DNA of 64,000 bases from an uncultured Croceitalea sp. (GCA_947503285.1 CANNDD010000002.1:434001-498000), one strand, 5' to 3'. Shown: positions 1 through 7,740, counted from the first letter of the stretch. The notes: generated from the sequence alone by a model not told the origin. Translations and numbers: made by a program.

Positions 1-735
1 TTCCGGAGTTTTTGGCCTTGATGCCCTGAAAATTAACTTAGTGCCATCAGGCGAGAAAAAAGCCCCACCATCATACCCGAGTTCATCGGTTATTTGTTGT
101 ACATCAGAACCATCTAGATTCATGGTATATAATTCTAGATCACCGCTTCGATCCGAAGTAAATACGATTTTATCCCCCTTAGGCGATACAGTGGCCTCGG
201 CATCATATCCGGGTTCATAGGTCAACTGGCCTGTTATGTTTCCCTCTAGATCCGCCACGAAAATGTCGAACGAATCGTAGACGGGCCATACATAGTTGCC
301 ATTTTTTCGTAAGGGCACCTCAGGGCATTCTTTATCGGCTAAATGTGTCGAGCCGTACACATAGTGCTTGTTATCGGGCAGAAAGTAGGCACAAGTAGTG
401 CGACCAAACCCCGTGCTTATCATCGGTGGTTTTTTATCCTCGAAATCTTCTTCAATGTCCATTAAGAACATTTGGTCACACTTCATGCCCCAAGCCTCAT
501 TATTCGATTGAAAAATCATCTGTTGATCATCCCAACTCCAGTAAGCCTCTGCATTGTCACCACCAAAGGTAATTTGTCGAATACTTTTAAAATGCTTTTC
601 TTCAGGATAGATAAGGGTATCACTGCCAGCCATTAGTGAAGTGGTGTCTTCCTTTTTTTCGAACTCTTGTTTTTTCGACTCTGTTTTACAACTACTCAAA
701 AGAAATAGAAAAATGAAAACAAAAAGAATTCTCAT
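1..735 (-). CDS. PD40/TolB-like beta-propeller lipoprotein, 3' end cut by window
   Basis: The reading frame is open from an ATG at 733-735 (complement) to base 1, giving 245 codons without a stop, so the C-terminus lies outside the window. It begins MRILFVFIFLFLLSSC, a lipoprotein signal with Cys16 as the lipidated residue, so the protein is probably anchored to a periplasmic or outer-membrane face. The body carries repeats of the PD40 (WD40-like) type, for example SPKGDKIVFTSDRSGD and FSPDGTKLIFRASRP, as in TolB-like propellers. Many Bacteroidota have such proteins beside exported peptidases, and here the next gene, divergent, is an exported M28 peptidase. The exact role is unknown. The propeller and lipoprotein calls are firm; any peptidase partnership is inferred from position only. 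Confidence 0.8.
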   Translation of the reverse strand, partial: MRILFVFIFLFLLSSCKTESKKQEFEKKEDTTSLMAGSDTLIYPEEKHFKSIRQITFGGDNAEAYWSWDDQQMIFQSNNEAWGMKCDQMFLMDIEEDFEDKKPPMISTGFGRTTCAYFLPDNKHYVYGSTHLADKECPEVPLRKNGNYVWPVYDSFDIFVADLEGNITGQLTYEPGYDAEATVSPKGDKIVFTSDRSGDLELYTMNLDGSDVQQITDELGYDGGAFFSPDGTKLIFRASRPKTPE

Positions 736-767
736 TTGATATGTATTTTTACGTAAAAATAAAAGGT

Positions 768-1991
768 ATGATGCGGAAATTAATGGTTTTGATGGTAATT
801 TTTATAGGATTGGTTTCTTGTAAAAAAGAAGCCCCAAAAAAAGTCACCCTACAAGAAGACATTGCCTTTTTGGCCAGTGATAGTTTAGCGGGTCGTGAAA
901 CGGGCACCCCTCAAGAAATCATGGCTGCTGAATATCTTAAGCAACGCATGGAAAACCTTGGCCTACTCCCAAAAGGAAATATGGGCACCTATTTTCAGAC
1001 CTTTACTTTTAAACCCAGAACCGACCCACATTCTGAAGCGGAATTTACCACTAGTGATGGCTCGATTACAGGCACCAATGTTATCGGTTACGTAGATAAT
1101 AAGGCCGAAACGACCATAGTCATTGGCGCACACTATGATCATTTGGGTATGGGTGGTGAAGGTTCGCTATATGCAGGTGAAGCCATTCACAACGGAGCGG
1201 ATGATAATGCAAGTGGGGTTGCCGTAATGCTCAAACTAGCTGAAAAACTCAAAGATTCCATACCGGAAAATAATTATTTGTTTATGGCTTTTTCTGGGGA
1301 GGAAATGGGATTGTTGGGGAGCAACTACTTTTGTAAGAACCCCACGATTGATTTGACAACGGTTGATTATATGATCAATTTGGATATGGTAGGCCGCCTG
1401 CGTGAAGATAAAACACTTTCTATTAGTGGTACAGGCACGGCCCCCATATGGAACCAAGTGCTTAACGCGAACAATCCAGGCTTTAAACTGGTGCTTAGTG
1501 AGTCGGGCGTGGGCCCCAGTGACCATACATCTTTCTATCTTCAGAACATTCCGGCATTACACTTTTTCACAGGCCAACATGAAGATTATCACAAACCCTC
1601 TGACGACTATGACAAGTTGAATTATGCAGGGATGGAGATGATAACCAACTATATTTTTGCAATCATTTCTGAATTAAAAGACGATGCTAAATTGACTTTC
1701 AGAACCACTAAGAACGAAAGCGAAGAAGTGCCTCGGTTTAAAGTTGGCCTTGGTGTTATGCCCGATTACCTTTTTGATGGCAAGGGTATGCGTATTGATG
1801 GGGTTACCGAAAGCCGTCCAGCTGCTGTTGCTGGACTGCAAAAAGGGGATGTCGTAGTTCAATTGGGCGACAGCACCGTAATCGATATGATGAGTTATAT
1901 GCGTGCACTTTCGGTATTTGAAGAAGGCGATACCGCTAAAGTGGTAGTAAATCGTAAAGGAAAAGAGGTGGAAGCAAAAGTCGTGTTTTAA
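768..1991 (+). CDS. M28 family zinc aminopeptidase lipoprotein with C-terminal PDZ domain
   Basis: Exported zinc metallopeptidase, probably cleaving peptides in the periplasm or at the surface. The ATG at 768 (or the adjacent ATG at 771) is preferred to one at 741 because it places a clean lipoprotein leader, MMRKLMVLMVIFIGLVSC, at the N-terminus. Counting from 768, metal ligands expected for M28 are visible: H122 in GAHYDH, D145 in GADDNASG, E178/E179 in SGEEMG, D206 in NLDMVG and H275 in DYHKPSD. Residues from about 335 to the end form a PDZ domain (GVTESRPAAVAGLQKGD). M28 plus PDZ is common in Bacteroidota. The gene stands alone, divergent from the PD40 lipoprotein and followed by a tRNA-modification gene. 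Substrate unknown. Confidence 0.9.
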   Translation: MMRKLMVLMVIFIGLVSCKKEAPKKVTLQEDIAFLASDSLAGRETGTPQEIMAAEYLKQRMENLGLLPKGNMGTYFQTFTFKPRTDPHSEAEFTTSDGSITGTNVIGYVDNKAETTIVIGAHYDHLGMGGEGSLYAGEAIHNGADDNASGVAVMLKLAEKLKDSIPENNYLFMAFSGEEMGLLGSNYFCKNPTIDLTTVDYMINLDMVGRLREDKTLSISGTGTAPIWNQVLNANNPGFKLVLSESGVGPSDHTSFYLQNIPALHFFTGQHEDYHKPSDDYDKLNYAGMEMITNYIFAIISELKDDAKLTFRTTKNESEEVPRFKVGLGVMPDYLFDGKGMRIDGVTESRPAAVAGLQKGDVVVQLGDSTVIDMMSYMRALSVFEEGDTAKVVVNRKGKEVEAKVVF

Positions 1992-2091
1992 AGCCGCCAT
2001 TAATATGACAAAGTTGGTCTGGCAGGCGCCGGAAATTGTCGACATCGAAATACGCCTTTACTTAACACAATCAGAGATAAAAGATATTTCG

Positions 2092-2099
2092 TAATTTTG
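2092..2099 (+). promoter_or_regulatory. Candidate -7 box for the dihydrouridine synthase gene
   Basis: TAATTTTG matches the Bacteroidota -7 consensus TAnnTTTG and lies 26 bases before the TTG start. I see no convincing TTTG element at the expected upstream spacing, so only half of a promoter is supported. Confidence 0.4.
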
Positions 2100-2125
2100 C
2101 AATCCTTTAAAAATCAGTACATCAA

Positions 2126-3118
2126 TTGCCAAAAATAGGAAACATAGAACTCCCGGAATTTCCATTGCTATTGGCCCCAATGGAAGATGTCAGCGACCCA
2201 CCTTTTCGTGCTTTGTGCAAAGAGCAAGGTGCTGATGTCGTCTATACGGAGTTCATCTCTTCAGAAGGGTTGATTCGTGATGCTGCCAAAAGCGTTATGA
2301 AGTTGGATATTTATGAGAAAGAGCGTCCAGTTGGCATACAAATTTTTGGCGCCAACCTTGATTCAATGTTGCAATCCGTTGAGATTGTTGAAAAATCCGG
2401 CCCGGATATCATAGACATTAACTTCGGATGCCCTGTAAAGAAAGTAGTCTCAAAAGGAGCCGGAGCAGGAATTTTGAAGGATATTGATTTAATGGTCTCG
2501 CTTACCAAAGCGATGGTCAATCATACGAAACTACCCGTTACCGTAAAGACGCGGTTAGGTTGGGACGATAGCTCGATTAAAATCGTTGAAGTGGCCGAAA
2601 GACTTCAAGATGTGGGCTGTAAAGCGATAGCCATTCACGGGAGAACACGGGCCCAAATGTATAAGGGCAATGCCAATTGGAAACCAATAGCAGAGGTAAA
2701 AAATAACCAAAGAATGCACATTCCGGTCTTTGGAAATGGTGATGTTGACTCCCCCGAGGCAGCAACGCGAATGCGAGATGAATATGGCCTTGACGGAGCC
2801 ATGATCGGGCGTGCCAGTATTGGTTACCCATGGTTTTTTAAAGAAGTAAAACACTTTTTTAAAACAGGAACGCATGCTGCACCACCAACGATGACGGAAC
2901 GTGTTCAAGCAGCTCGAAGGCATTTGCAAATGTCAATAGCCTGGAAAGGGGAAAAACTAGGTGTTTTTGAGACAAGACGTCACTATACCAATTATTTTAA
3001 GGGAATACCCCATTTTAAGGAATACCGAATGAAAATGGTCACCAGTGATGATTCTGCCGACGTATTTGCCGTTTTTGATGAGGTCATGGAGAAATTTGCG
3101 GACTTTCAGTTTGCTTAA
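2126..3118 (+). CDS. dusB: tRNA-dihydrouridine synthase (DusB/NifR3 type)
   Basis: FMN- and NADPH-dependent enzyme that reduces specific uridines to dihydrouridine in the D-loop of tRNAs in the cytoplasm. The 330-aa length is normal. The N-terminus has the TIM-barrel signature LAPMEDVSDPPFRALCKE, the active-site Cys is in DINFGCPVKKVVSKGAG, and the FMN-binding end is GRASIGYPW. The start codon is TTG (MPKIGNIELPEF), chosen because homology begins immediately and no in-frame ATG lies nearby. Its stop overlaps the stop of the converging permease gene: the tetranucleotide TTAA at 3115-3118 supplies TAA on both strands. The Dus family is certain; the DusB subclass is by resemblance. Confidence 0.92.
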   Translation: MPKIGNIELPEFPLLLAPMEDVSDPPFRALCKEQGADVVYTEFISSEGLIRDAAKSVMKLDIYEKERPVGIQIFGANLDSMLQSVEIVEKSGPDIIDINFGCPVKKVVSKGAGAGILKDIDLMVSLTKAMVNHTKLPVTVKTRLGWDDSSIKIVEVAERLQDVGCKAIAIHGRTRAQMYKGNANWKPIAEVKNNQRMHIPVFGNGDVDSPEAATRMRDEYGLDGAMIGRASIGYPWFFKEVKHFFKTGTHAAPPTMTERVQAARRHLQMSIAWKGEKLGVFETRRHYTNYFKGIPHFKEYRMKMVTSDDSADVFAVFDEVMEKFADFQFA

Positions 3119-4326
3119 CCGGATATCAAGGTTTTCGAAACCCGGCTGCTGGCAATTTTAGAGGATAGCACCCCAAGGAAACTTATTGTCGCCAAAACTA
3201 TACATACATTCATTAAATTGAATTCTACCGGGTAGGCTAATGAAGGGGTAATCTTCAACCATTCAAAGGCCAATTGTGAGAGAATCAGTAGAGACCCTAT
3301 CAAAACACCTATGATACCTCCCAAACTTGTGACCAGAACGCCTTGTAGAAAGTAAATAGTCCTCAGTTCTTTTAGGGTGGCGCCTAGTGCGAACAAGGTT
3401 TTAGAACTCTGCCGTTTGTCCAATATCATCATGATAATGGCACCAACCACGTTAAAAAGGGCAATTATGAGTACAAGGGTAAAAATAAGATAAGTAGCCA
3501 GATTTTCAGTATTCAACATGCGGTACAAGGTTCTGTTCAATTCCCTTCTAGTCAATACCAACGTCTTATCACCGAGAATGGTCTTGATTTTACTCCGAAC
3601 TTGTTCTGCATCAGAACCTTCCTTCAACTTAAAATTTAACCCAGATACTTGGGTACTATCCTTTTCCAAGAAATTTTGAACCAATGGTAGCTGTGCAAAA
3701 AGATATTTTTTGTCAAGATTGTCTTCAATCGCGTACACGCCACTAACGAATACCGACAATTGATTTAAGAACGAACGCGATTTCAAGGCATCACCGGTTA
3801 GGGATCCTTTACCGGGTTTTAACGTGATAACCTGAAGCGGCTCTTGATAATTGTTGACGGCAAGATTGAGAAGGTTTACGATGCTCCTGCCCGCGACCAC
3901 GTTATATTCCGTAACGCCCCAATTGCCATAATAGAGGGTACTATCTAAACCGGTAACGGCCCTGTAATTATGGTCTATTCCTTTGATATAGGCAATATGG
4001 TTTTTGTTTTTGTAACTTAAATACACACGTTCTTCCAACTCTTTCGCATAATTTACCACACCCGGTATTGAGGCTAAATCTTGGGCCTCTTTTTCAGAAA
4101 TGGAAAAAAACTTGCCCGTAGTTGCAATTGCCTTTAGGTCTGGGTCAAAAGTATTGGTGAATTGAAGGCTGAACGTTTTTAAACCTGCAAAAGCGGAAAG
4201 CACTATAAATAATGCCGCTGAGCCTATGACGATGACCAAAAAGGTAATGAAATTAATGATGTTCACCGCATTTTGAGTGCTCTTAGAGCGTAAGTATCGT
4301 TTTGCGATGTATAATGGAAAGTTCAA
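3115..4326 (-). CDS. LolC/LolE-type ABC transporter permease (FtsX family)
   Basis: Inner-membrane permease of the MacB/FtsX superfamily, 403 aa. One membrane segment lies near residues 22-46 (NIINFITFLVIVIGSAALF), followed by a large periplasmic domain and three segments in the C-terminal quarter, the LolC/E arrangement. LolC/E proteins extract lipoproteins from the inner membrane for delivery to the outer membrane, which fits an organism rich in lipoproteins. The start is 3 bases after the rbfA stop on the same strand, so the two are co-transcribed; rbfA followed by this permease is a pairing I recognise from Flavobacteria. No ATPase subunit is adjacent, so it must use one encoded elsewhere. 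Confidence 0.85.
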   Translation of the reverse strand: MNFPLYIAKRYLRSKSTQNAVNIINFITFLVIVIGSAALFIVLSAFAGLKTFSLQFTNTFDPDLKAIATTGKFFSISEKEAQDLASIPGVVNYAKELEERVYLSYKNKNHIAYIKGIDHNYRAVTGLDSTLYYGNWGVTEYNVVAGRSIVNLLNLAVNNYQEPLQVITLKPGKGSLTGDALKSRSFLNQLSVFVSGVYAIEDNLDKKYLFAQLPLVQNFLEKDSTQVSGLNFKLKEGSDAEQVRSKIKTILGDKTLVLTRRELNRTLYRMLNTENLATYLIFTLVLIIALFNVVGAIIMMILDKRQSSKTLFALGATLKELRTIYFLQGVLVTSLGGIIGVLIGSLLILSQLAFEWLKITPSLAYPVEFNLMNVCIVLATISFLGVLSSKIASSRVSKTLISG

Positions 4327-4329
4327 AAA

Positions 4330-4722
4330 CTAGGATTTTTTTCGTTTGGCCAGTAAATCACGATTTTCTATGGGGTTTTCATCTCCTTTTAATGATTTTT
4401 CAATACCATCGATATAGTCTAAAGAATCATCTAGATAAAAATTCAAATGGGGCACACGGCGCAATTGATCTTTGGTCCGTTGCGCCAATTCGTGCTTTAT
4501 CAAGGGTTCGTTTGATTTCATACCTTCCAACAGCTCTTTGGCTTTATCATTCGGAAAAATACTGACATATACTTTTGCAATGGAAAGATCCGTGGTAACA
4601 TATACCTTAGATACGGAAATTAAGGTTCCCCGAAGCCCACCATCAGTTGCTGCACGTTGCAATACCTCGGCCATATCTTTTTGAATGATTCCTGCTATTT
4701 TTTTCTGACGCTGTGTTTCCAT
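4330..4722 (-). CDS. rbfA: Ribosome-binding factor A
   Basis: Small KH-fold protein that binds the 30S subunit and helps mature the 5' end of 16S rRNA, important in cold. The 130-aa length is usual. Diagnostic stretches are the start METQRQKKIAGIIQKDMAEV, the middle KVYVTTDLSIAKVYVS and the motif RRVPHLNFYLDDSLDY. It opens a two-gene unit with the LolC/E-like permease. On the minus strand TATTTTTG (complement of 4727-4734) sits directly before the start and resembles a -7 box, which would make the leader extremely short. That promoter is only a suggestion. Confidence 0.95.
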   Translation of the reverse strand: METQRQKKIAGIIQKDMAEVLQRAATDGGLRGTLISVSKVYVTTDLSIAKVYVSIFPNDKAKELLEGMKSNEPLIKHELAQRTKDQLRRVPHLNFYLDDSLDYIDGIEKSLKGDENPIENRDLLAKRKKS

Positions 4723-4809
4723 GGTACAAAAATAACGGATTTAATGACCAACCTCATGTTTTACTAATTTTAGAACGTTTATTTTGCATTTATACCTAAC
4801 AATTTAAAG

Positions 4810-5217
4810 ATGGATAAAATAGAACATATTGGTATTGCGGTAAAAGATTTAAAAACCTCCAATTTACTTTTTGAAAAATTACTGGGCGTTGCGAGCTATA
4901 AAATGGAAGAAGTTGCCTCTGAGGGGGTTCGCACTTCCTTCTTCAAGTCTGGACCAAATAAAATAGAGCTATTAGAGGCCACCAAAGAAGACAGCCCGAT
5001 TGCAAAGTATATTGCAAAGAAAGGCGAAGGGGTACACCATATCGCCTTTGCTGTTGAGGATATTCGGTCAGAGTTGGCGCGTTTGAAAGGGGAGGGGTTT
5101 GCGATACTTAATGAAGAGCCCAAGAAAGGAGCAGACAATAAGCTCGTAGCATTTTTGCACCCAAAAACCACAAATGGTGTTTTGGTCGAACTCTGTCAAG
5201 AGATTTCTAATGGATAA
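4810..5217 (+). CDS. mce: Methylmalonyl-CoA epimerase
   Basis: Vicinal-oxygen-chelate enzyme interconverting (R)- and (S)-methylmalonyl-CoA in the propionate/succinyl-CoA pathway. At 135 aa it has the two beta-alpha-beta-beta-beta modules of the family: MDKIEHIGIAVKDL at the start with metal ligand H6, GEGVHHIAFAVEDI with H76, and NGVLVELCQ with E127. It stands alone between rbfA (divergent) and the tRNA. Methylmalonyl-CoA mutase is not in this window. Length, motif order and the high match to known epimerases make confusion with a glyoxalase unlikely. Confidence 0.93.
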   Translation: MDKIEHIGIAVKDLKTSNLLFEKLLGVASYKMEEVASEGVRTSFFKSGPNKIELLEATKEDSPIAKYIAKKGEGVHHIAFAVEDIRSELARLKGEGFAILNEEPKKGADNKLVAFLHPKTTNGVLVELCQEISNG

Positions 5218-5221
5218 AATC

Positions 5222-5253
5222 TTTGGGATATAAAGAAATAAAGTATAATTTTG
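5222..5253 (+). promoter_or_regulatory. Bacteroidota-type promoter for the tRNA gene
   Basis: TTTG at 5222-5225 and TAATTTTG at 5246-5253 are separated by 20 bases. This matches the sigma-A consensus of Bacteroidota (TTTG, about 19-20 bases, TAnnTTTG). The tRNA begins 16 bases after the -7 box, a suitable distance for a short leader. Confidence 0.7.
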
Positions 5254-5268
5254 CACCCCTAGAAATTA

Positions 5269-5342
5269 GGTCCTATAGCTCAGTTGGTTAGAGTAGCTGA
5301 CTCATAATCAGTTGGTCCCTGGTTCGAGCCCAGGTGGGACCA
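5269..5342 (+). tRNA. tRNA with CAU anticodon, probably tRNA-Ile2; integration target
   Basis: Folds as a full cloverleaf. The acceptor GGTCCTA pairs with TGGGACC (one T-G pair) and the discriminator is A5342. The anticodon loop is CTCATAA (anticodon CAT) on a CTGA/TCAG stem, and the T arm is CCTGG-TTCGAGC-CCAGG. CCA is not encoded. CAU occurs in elongator tRNA-Met and in lysidine-modified tRNA-Ile2. The acceptor has C4-G69 and C5-G68, which are TilS recognition pairs in Escherichia coli tRNA-Ile2, so I favour Ile2; this is an inference. The 3' end is the attachment site for the integrative elements that follow, and insertion leaves the tRNA intact. Confidence 0.93.
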
Positions 5343-5365
5343 CTGGGAAATTTCAAAAATTCCCT

Positions 5366-5399
5366 AAAAGCCTGAAAATGAACTGTTTTCAGGCTTTTT
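5366..5399 (+). terminator. Rho-independent terminator downstream of the tRNA
   Basis: AAAGCCTGAAAA and TTTTCAGGCTTT form a long stem around a short loop and end in a T run. It belongs to the element's left end (a near copy occurs at 23424-23457), so the element brings a terminator for the tRNA it inserts beside. Confidence 0.85.
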
Positions 5400-5408
5400 C
5401 ATTTTTAT

Positions 5409-5436
5409 TGATTTCATATAAAACCATATGAAATCA
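5409..5436. repeat. Perfect 11-bp inverted repeat in the left end
   Basis: TGATTTCATAT and ATATGAAATCA flank a 6-base spacer. The same arms, with one change in the spacer, occur at 23467-23494. Without a T tract it is a poor terminator; a binding site for integrase or an accessory protein is the more likely role, by inference. Confidence 0.7.
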
Positions 5437-5444
5437 ACCGTTCT

Positions 5445-5464
5445 GGTGAGTGATTCGGTGAGTA
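5445..5464 (+). repeat. GGTGAGT-N5-GGTGAGTA direct repeat, left end
   Basis: Two copies of GGTGAGT 12 bases apart. The same motif occurs at 16865-16884, 23309-23328 and 23503-23522, once in each left and right element end. Paired direct repeats near tRNA attachment sites often serve as arm-type integrase sites, which is my inference here. Confidence 0.7.
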
Positions 5465-5566
5465 CTTTTTTATTCGCAAAAACGCCGCCCAAACTATGTT
5501 AAAGAATTGACATTCAATTCTTTGTTCGGATTTGCAAGTGATATTAATAATCCAAAAAGCACAGTT

Positions 5567-6778
5567 ATGGAGGCAAAAAACACATTTTCCATCCTTTTTT
5601 ACCCAAAAACCAGTGATTCTGACAAGAACGGAATGTCCCCTCTTTTTCTTCGGATTACGGTCGATTCCAAGAGGGCCGAACTCAGTCTAAAAAGGAAAAT
5701 CAAACCCAAGGATTGGTGTCCGATTTCCAACAAGGTTATCGGAAATGGGCAGCAAATAGACGAAATCAATTATCACTTGGATGACCTAAAGGTTCGCATC
5801 CGCCGAATCCAAGCGGAGTATGTTACCCAAGGACAACCGTATTCAGCGATCACCATCAAGAATAAACTTTTGAACAAGGGAAGCAAAATCAAAACGGTGC
5901 TTTCAATTTACGATGACCATAACGATAAGTTGCTATCCCTATTGGGAGTTGAGTACACCTATAACACCTATAGAAGACATGTTAGAACCCGAAATCATTT
6001 GGAAAAGTTCATCTTTCAGGCTTATGGTGGGAAAGACCTATTTATTACCAATGTGGATTTAAAGTTTGTCACTGGTTTCGAGCATTACTTAAAATTGACC
6101 AAAGCAGGAAGTCATAATACCATTGTCAAGTATGTGACCAATTTCAAGAAAATAGTGCGGATAGCTCTTGCCAATAGTTGGATGAAAACAGACCCTTTCT
6201 ACCACTGGAAAGCAAGATGGAAGAAAACATATCGGGAGGTATTGACGGAGATTGAACTACGAGTGTTGATTGAGAAGGAATTCAAGTCCGCTCGATTGGA
6301 ACGGACAAGGGATGTTTTTCTCTTTTGCTGCTTTACGGGGTTGGCCTATATCGATGTGAAAAATCTGGCGATGGAAAACATCCATAGCATGGGGAACAAA
6401 AAATGGATAAGAATCTTGAGAACTAAAACGAAAGTACAAAGTACTATTCCTCTTTTGCCAATAGCGGAAGCAATCCTTGAGAAATACAGAATGTCAGCAA
6501 TTGGGCAAGTGGGGGAACGATTGCTTCCCGTTTTAAGTAATCAGAAGATGAACCAGTATTTAAAAGAAATATCTGAAACGTGTGGAATCAATAAGCGAAT
6601 GACGTTCCATTTATCCCGTCACACATTCGCTACTACGGTCACTTTATCCAATGGAGTCCCTATCGAATCTGTAAGTAAAATGTTAGGACATCAGTCGATG
6701 CGAACTACTCAGATTTATGCTAAGGTGCTTGACCATAAGTTGAGCAAGGACATGGAAATGGTAGCAGGAAAATATTAG
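5567..6778 (+). CDS. Tyrosine recombinase/integrase of the element
   Basis: Site-specific recombinase that would integrate and excise the element at the tRNA 3' end. I start at the ATG at 5567 (MEAKNTFSILFYPKTS), giving 403 aa; an upstream TTG at 5507 is less likely because the sequence before the ATG is the conserved element end. An N-terminal arm-binding region is followed by a SAM-like core-binding domain (about 130-220) and a catalytic domain. Visible catalytic residues are HLSRH (348-352), LGHQ (H375) and Y384 in TTQIYAKV. At the first Arg position the sequence reads CFTGLAYIDV, lacking Arg, as I recall for many Bacteroidota integrases such as IntDOT. Two hundred bases upstream is the tRNA. 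Confidence 0.93.
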   Translation: MEAKNTFSILFYPKTSDSDKNGMSPLFLRITVDSKRAELSLKRKIKPKDWCPISNKVIGNGQQIDEINYHLDDLKVRIRRIQAEYVTQGQPYSAITIKNKLLNKGSKIKTVLSIYDDHNDKLLSLLGVEYTYNTYRRHVRTRNHLEKFIFQAYGGKDLFITNVDLKFVTGFEHYLKLTKAGSHNTIVKYVTNFKKIVRIALANSWMKTDPFYHWKARWKKTYREVLTEIELRVLIEKEFKSARLERTRDVFLFCCFTGLAYIDVKNLAMENIHSMGNKKWIRILRTKTKVQSTIPLLPIAEAILEKYRMSAIGQVGERLLPVLSNQKMNQYLKEISETCGINKRMTFHLSRHTFATTVTLSNGVPIESVSKMLGHQSMRTTQIYAKVLDHKLSKDMEMVAGKY

Positions 6779-6963
6779 CGATGGTTTTATCCCAAATCTT
6801 ACCCTTGACTTTTGCACATGGTTCCTGTGGAATTTTTCCAGTGTTCGGGAAGAAAAACGTTAAGGGAAAATTTCATAGGGTGCAACTTACTTATTGGAAT
6901 TTAAGGCGGGTTTGCCGTATTCAAAATTAGGGATACGAAGTAGACCTGATTTGAATAGCAAGA

Positions 6964-6994
6964 GGGTAGCACGCTAAAGCGATGCTACGTTTTT
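6964..6994 (+). terminator. Hairpin terminator after the integrase
   Basis: GTAGCA (6966-6971) pairs with TGCTAC (6983-6988), with an inner GCT/AGC pairing, followed by GTTTTT. It is about 190 bases after the integrase stop, so it could end integrase transcription or attenuate transcription into the mobilization genes. Confidence 0.55.
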
Positions 6995-7063
6995 AAAATA
7001 GATTATAAATTATTGATTTTCAACAACTTATAAAGATGATAAAGAAAAGAGGAAAACTTGAAA

Positions 7064-7117
7064 TTGTAACAATTTAACCTACAGCCTTTATAAATAGGGC
7101 TTTAGGTTGTAACAATT
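7064..7117. promoter_or_regulatory. Repeat-flanked hairpin upstream of the mobilization gene
   Basis: TTGTAACAATT occurs twice (7064-7074 and 7107-7117), each a near-palindrome. Between them AACCTACAGCC (7076-7086) and GGCTTTAGGTT (7098-7108) form an 11-bp stem with one mismatch. The block ends 11 bases before the BfmA-like start, a natural place for an operator or for binding by the relaxosome protein itself. Role inferred. Confidence 0.5.
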
Positions 7118-7128
7118 GAACGATAAAA

Positions 7129-7476
7129 ATGAAGAAAATGGATGGATTTGGTACAATACGATTACATCATAGAACCATTAAAAGGTTCAGGCGATTTTCA
7201 AGGAAAATAGCAAAGTCTTATTCTGAAACTTTGGAATCGGTCATAGACTTTTTTGAATGGCATGGGATATCACCATCAAGCAAATTTCCAAAACGAGTTG
7301 ATGAAGATGGTGAGAAGACCCGTAAAAGGATTAATGCTTTAATTGCCATTGTAAGGGATATTGAAAAGACACAGACTTTACCCACCAACGAAATGCTACT
7401 CGCACTTTTTGGACAACATGAGATTGTAAAGAAAGGAGGGAACCCAAACAGGTTGAATAGAAGTTTCAAAAAATGA
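7129..7476 (+). CDS. BfmA/BtgA-family mobilization protein
   Basis: A 115-aa basic protein. BfmA and BtgA were described as mobilization proteins of Bacteroides mobilizable elements, acting at oriT in the cytoplasm. The diagnostic part is RFSRKIAKSYSETLESVIDF followed by FFEWHGISPSSKF, in a helix-rich N-terminal half like a ribbon-helix-helix DNA binder. Its stop overlaps the next gene by 4 bases (ATGA), so they are translationally coupled. Position between integrase and cargo suits a mobilizable element dependent on a helper conjugative system. No larger relaxase is present in the element. Confidence 0.8.
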   Translation: MKKMDGFGTIRLHHRTIKRFRRFSRKIAKSYSETLESVIDFFEWHGISPSSKFPKRVDEDGEKTRKRINALIAIVRDIEKTQTLPTNEMLLALFGQHEIVKKGGNPNRLNRSFKK

Positions 7477-7688
7477 CAAAAGAGGAGTGGAACAAATTGG
7501 AAGGGATGATTCCAAAGGAACGATTAAGTCAACTAGAGGAAAAGTACAAAGGAGAAAAAGAAGAGGTTTTACAGTTCCTTTCAAAAGTAAAATTGGTCAA
7601 GCCCAGGTTTGGCAACTCCTACTGGACCATTGATACAAACGCCACTGAACTTGCTGTTCTTAAAAACAGAATGAGAAGGGGTTACTAA
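7473..7688 (+). CDS. Small conserved element protein coupled to the BfmA-like gene
   Basis: A 71-aa charged protein (MTKEEWNKLEGMIPKERLSQ at the start) of unknown function. It begins within the BfmA stop (ATGA). Its C-terminal 34 codons have a decayed relative in element 2 at 18196-18297 with most residues kept (KPRFGN, DTNATELA), so it is a backbone gene of this element family rather than cargo. An accessory mobilization role is an inference from context. Confidence 0.7.
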   Translation: MTKEEWNKLEGMIPKERLSQLEEKYKGEKEEVLQFLSKVKLVKPRFGNSYWTIDTNATELAVLKNRMRRGY

Positions 7689-7740
7689 AAAATAATGCCT
7701 CGCTCAGTAGTATTAGTTTGTGTAAGTATTTGGGACGCTT

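Larger units (their letters stand above)
5333..5598 (+). repeat. Left-end repeat of integrative element (copy 1)
   Basis: Runs from the tRNA 3' end through a terminator, an inverted repeat, the GGTGAGT motif and the first codons of the integrase. A second copy lies at 23391-23656 with a constant offset of 18,058 bases and no gaps, differing by scattered substitutions. Because one copy begins inside a tRNA gene and the other begins with a tRNA 3'-end fragment, this is the left end of an integrative element together with its attachment core. Confidence 0.9.
6779..7128. other. 350-bp spacer between integrase and bfmA-like gene
   Basis: No gene is supported here. It holds a hairpin terminator (6964-6994) and a repeat-rich region directly before the mobilization gene (7064-7117). 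The remainder is featureless to my reading. Confidence 0.6.

Noticed and set aside
5409-5436. Inverted repeat read as a second terminator of the tRNA
   Set aside because: No T run follows and a good terminator lies just upstream; more likely a protein-binding site of the element end.
5507-5566. Upstream TTG start for the integrase adding 20 residues
   Set aside because: This stretch is conserved in the relic left end as non-coding end sequence, and the ATG at 5567 gives the usual integrase N-terminus.
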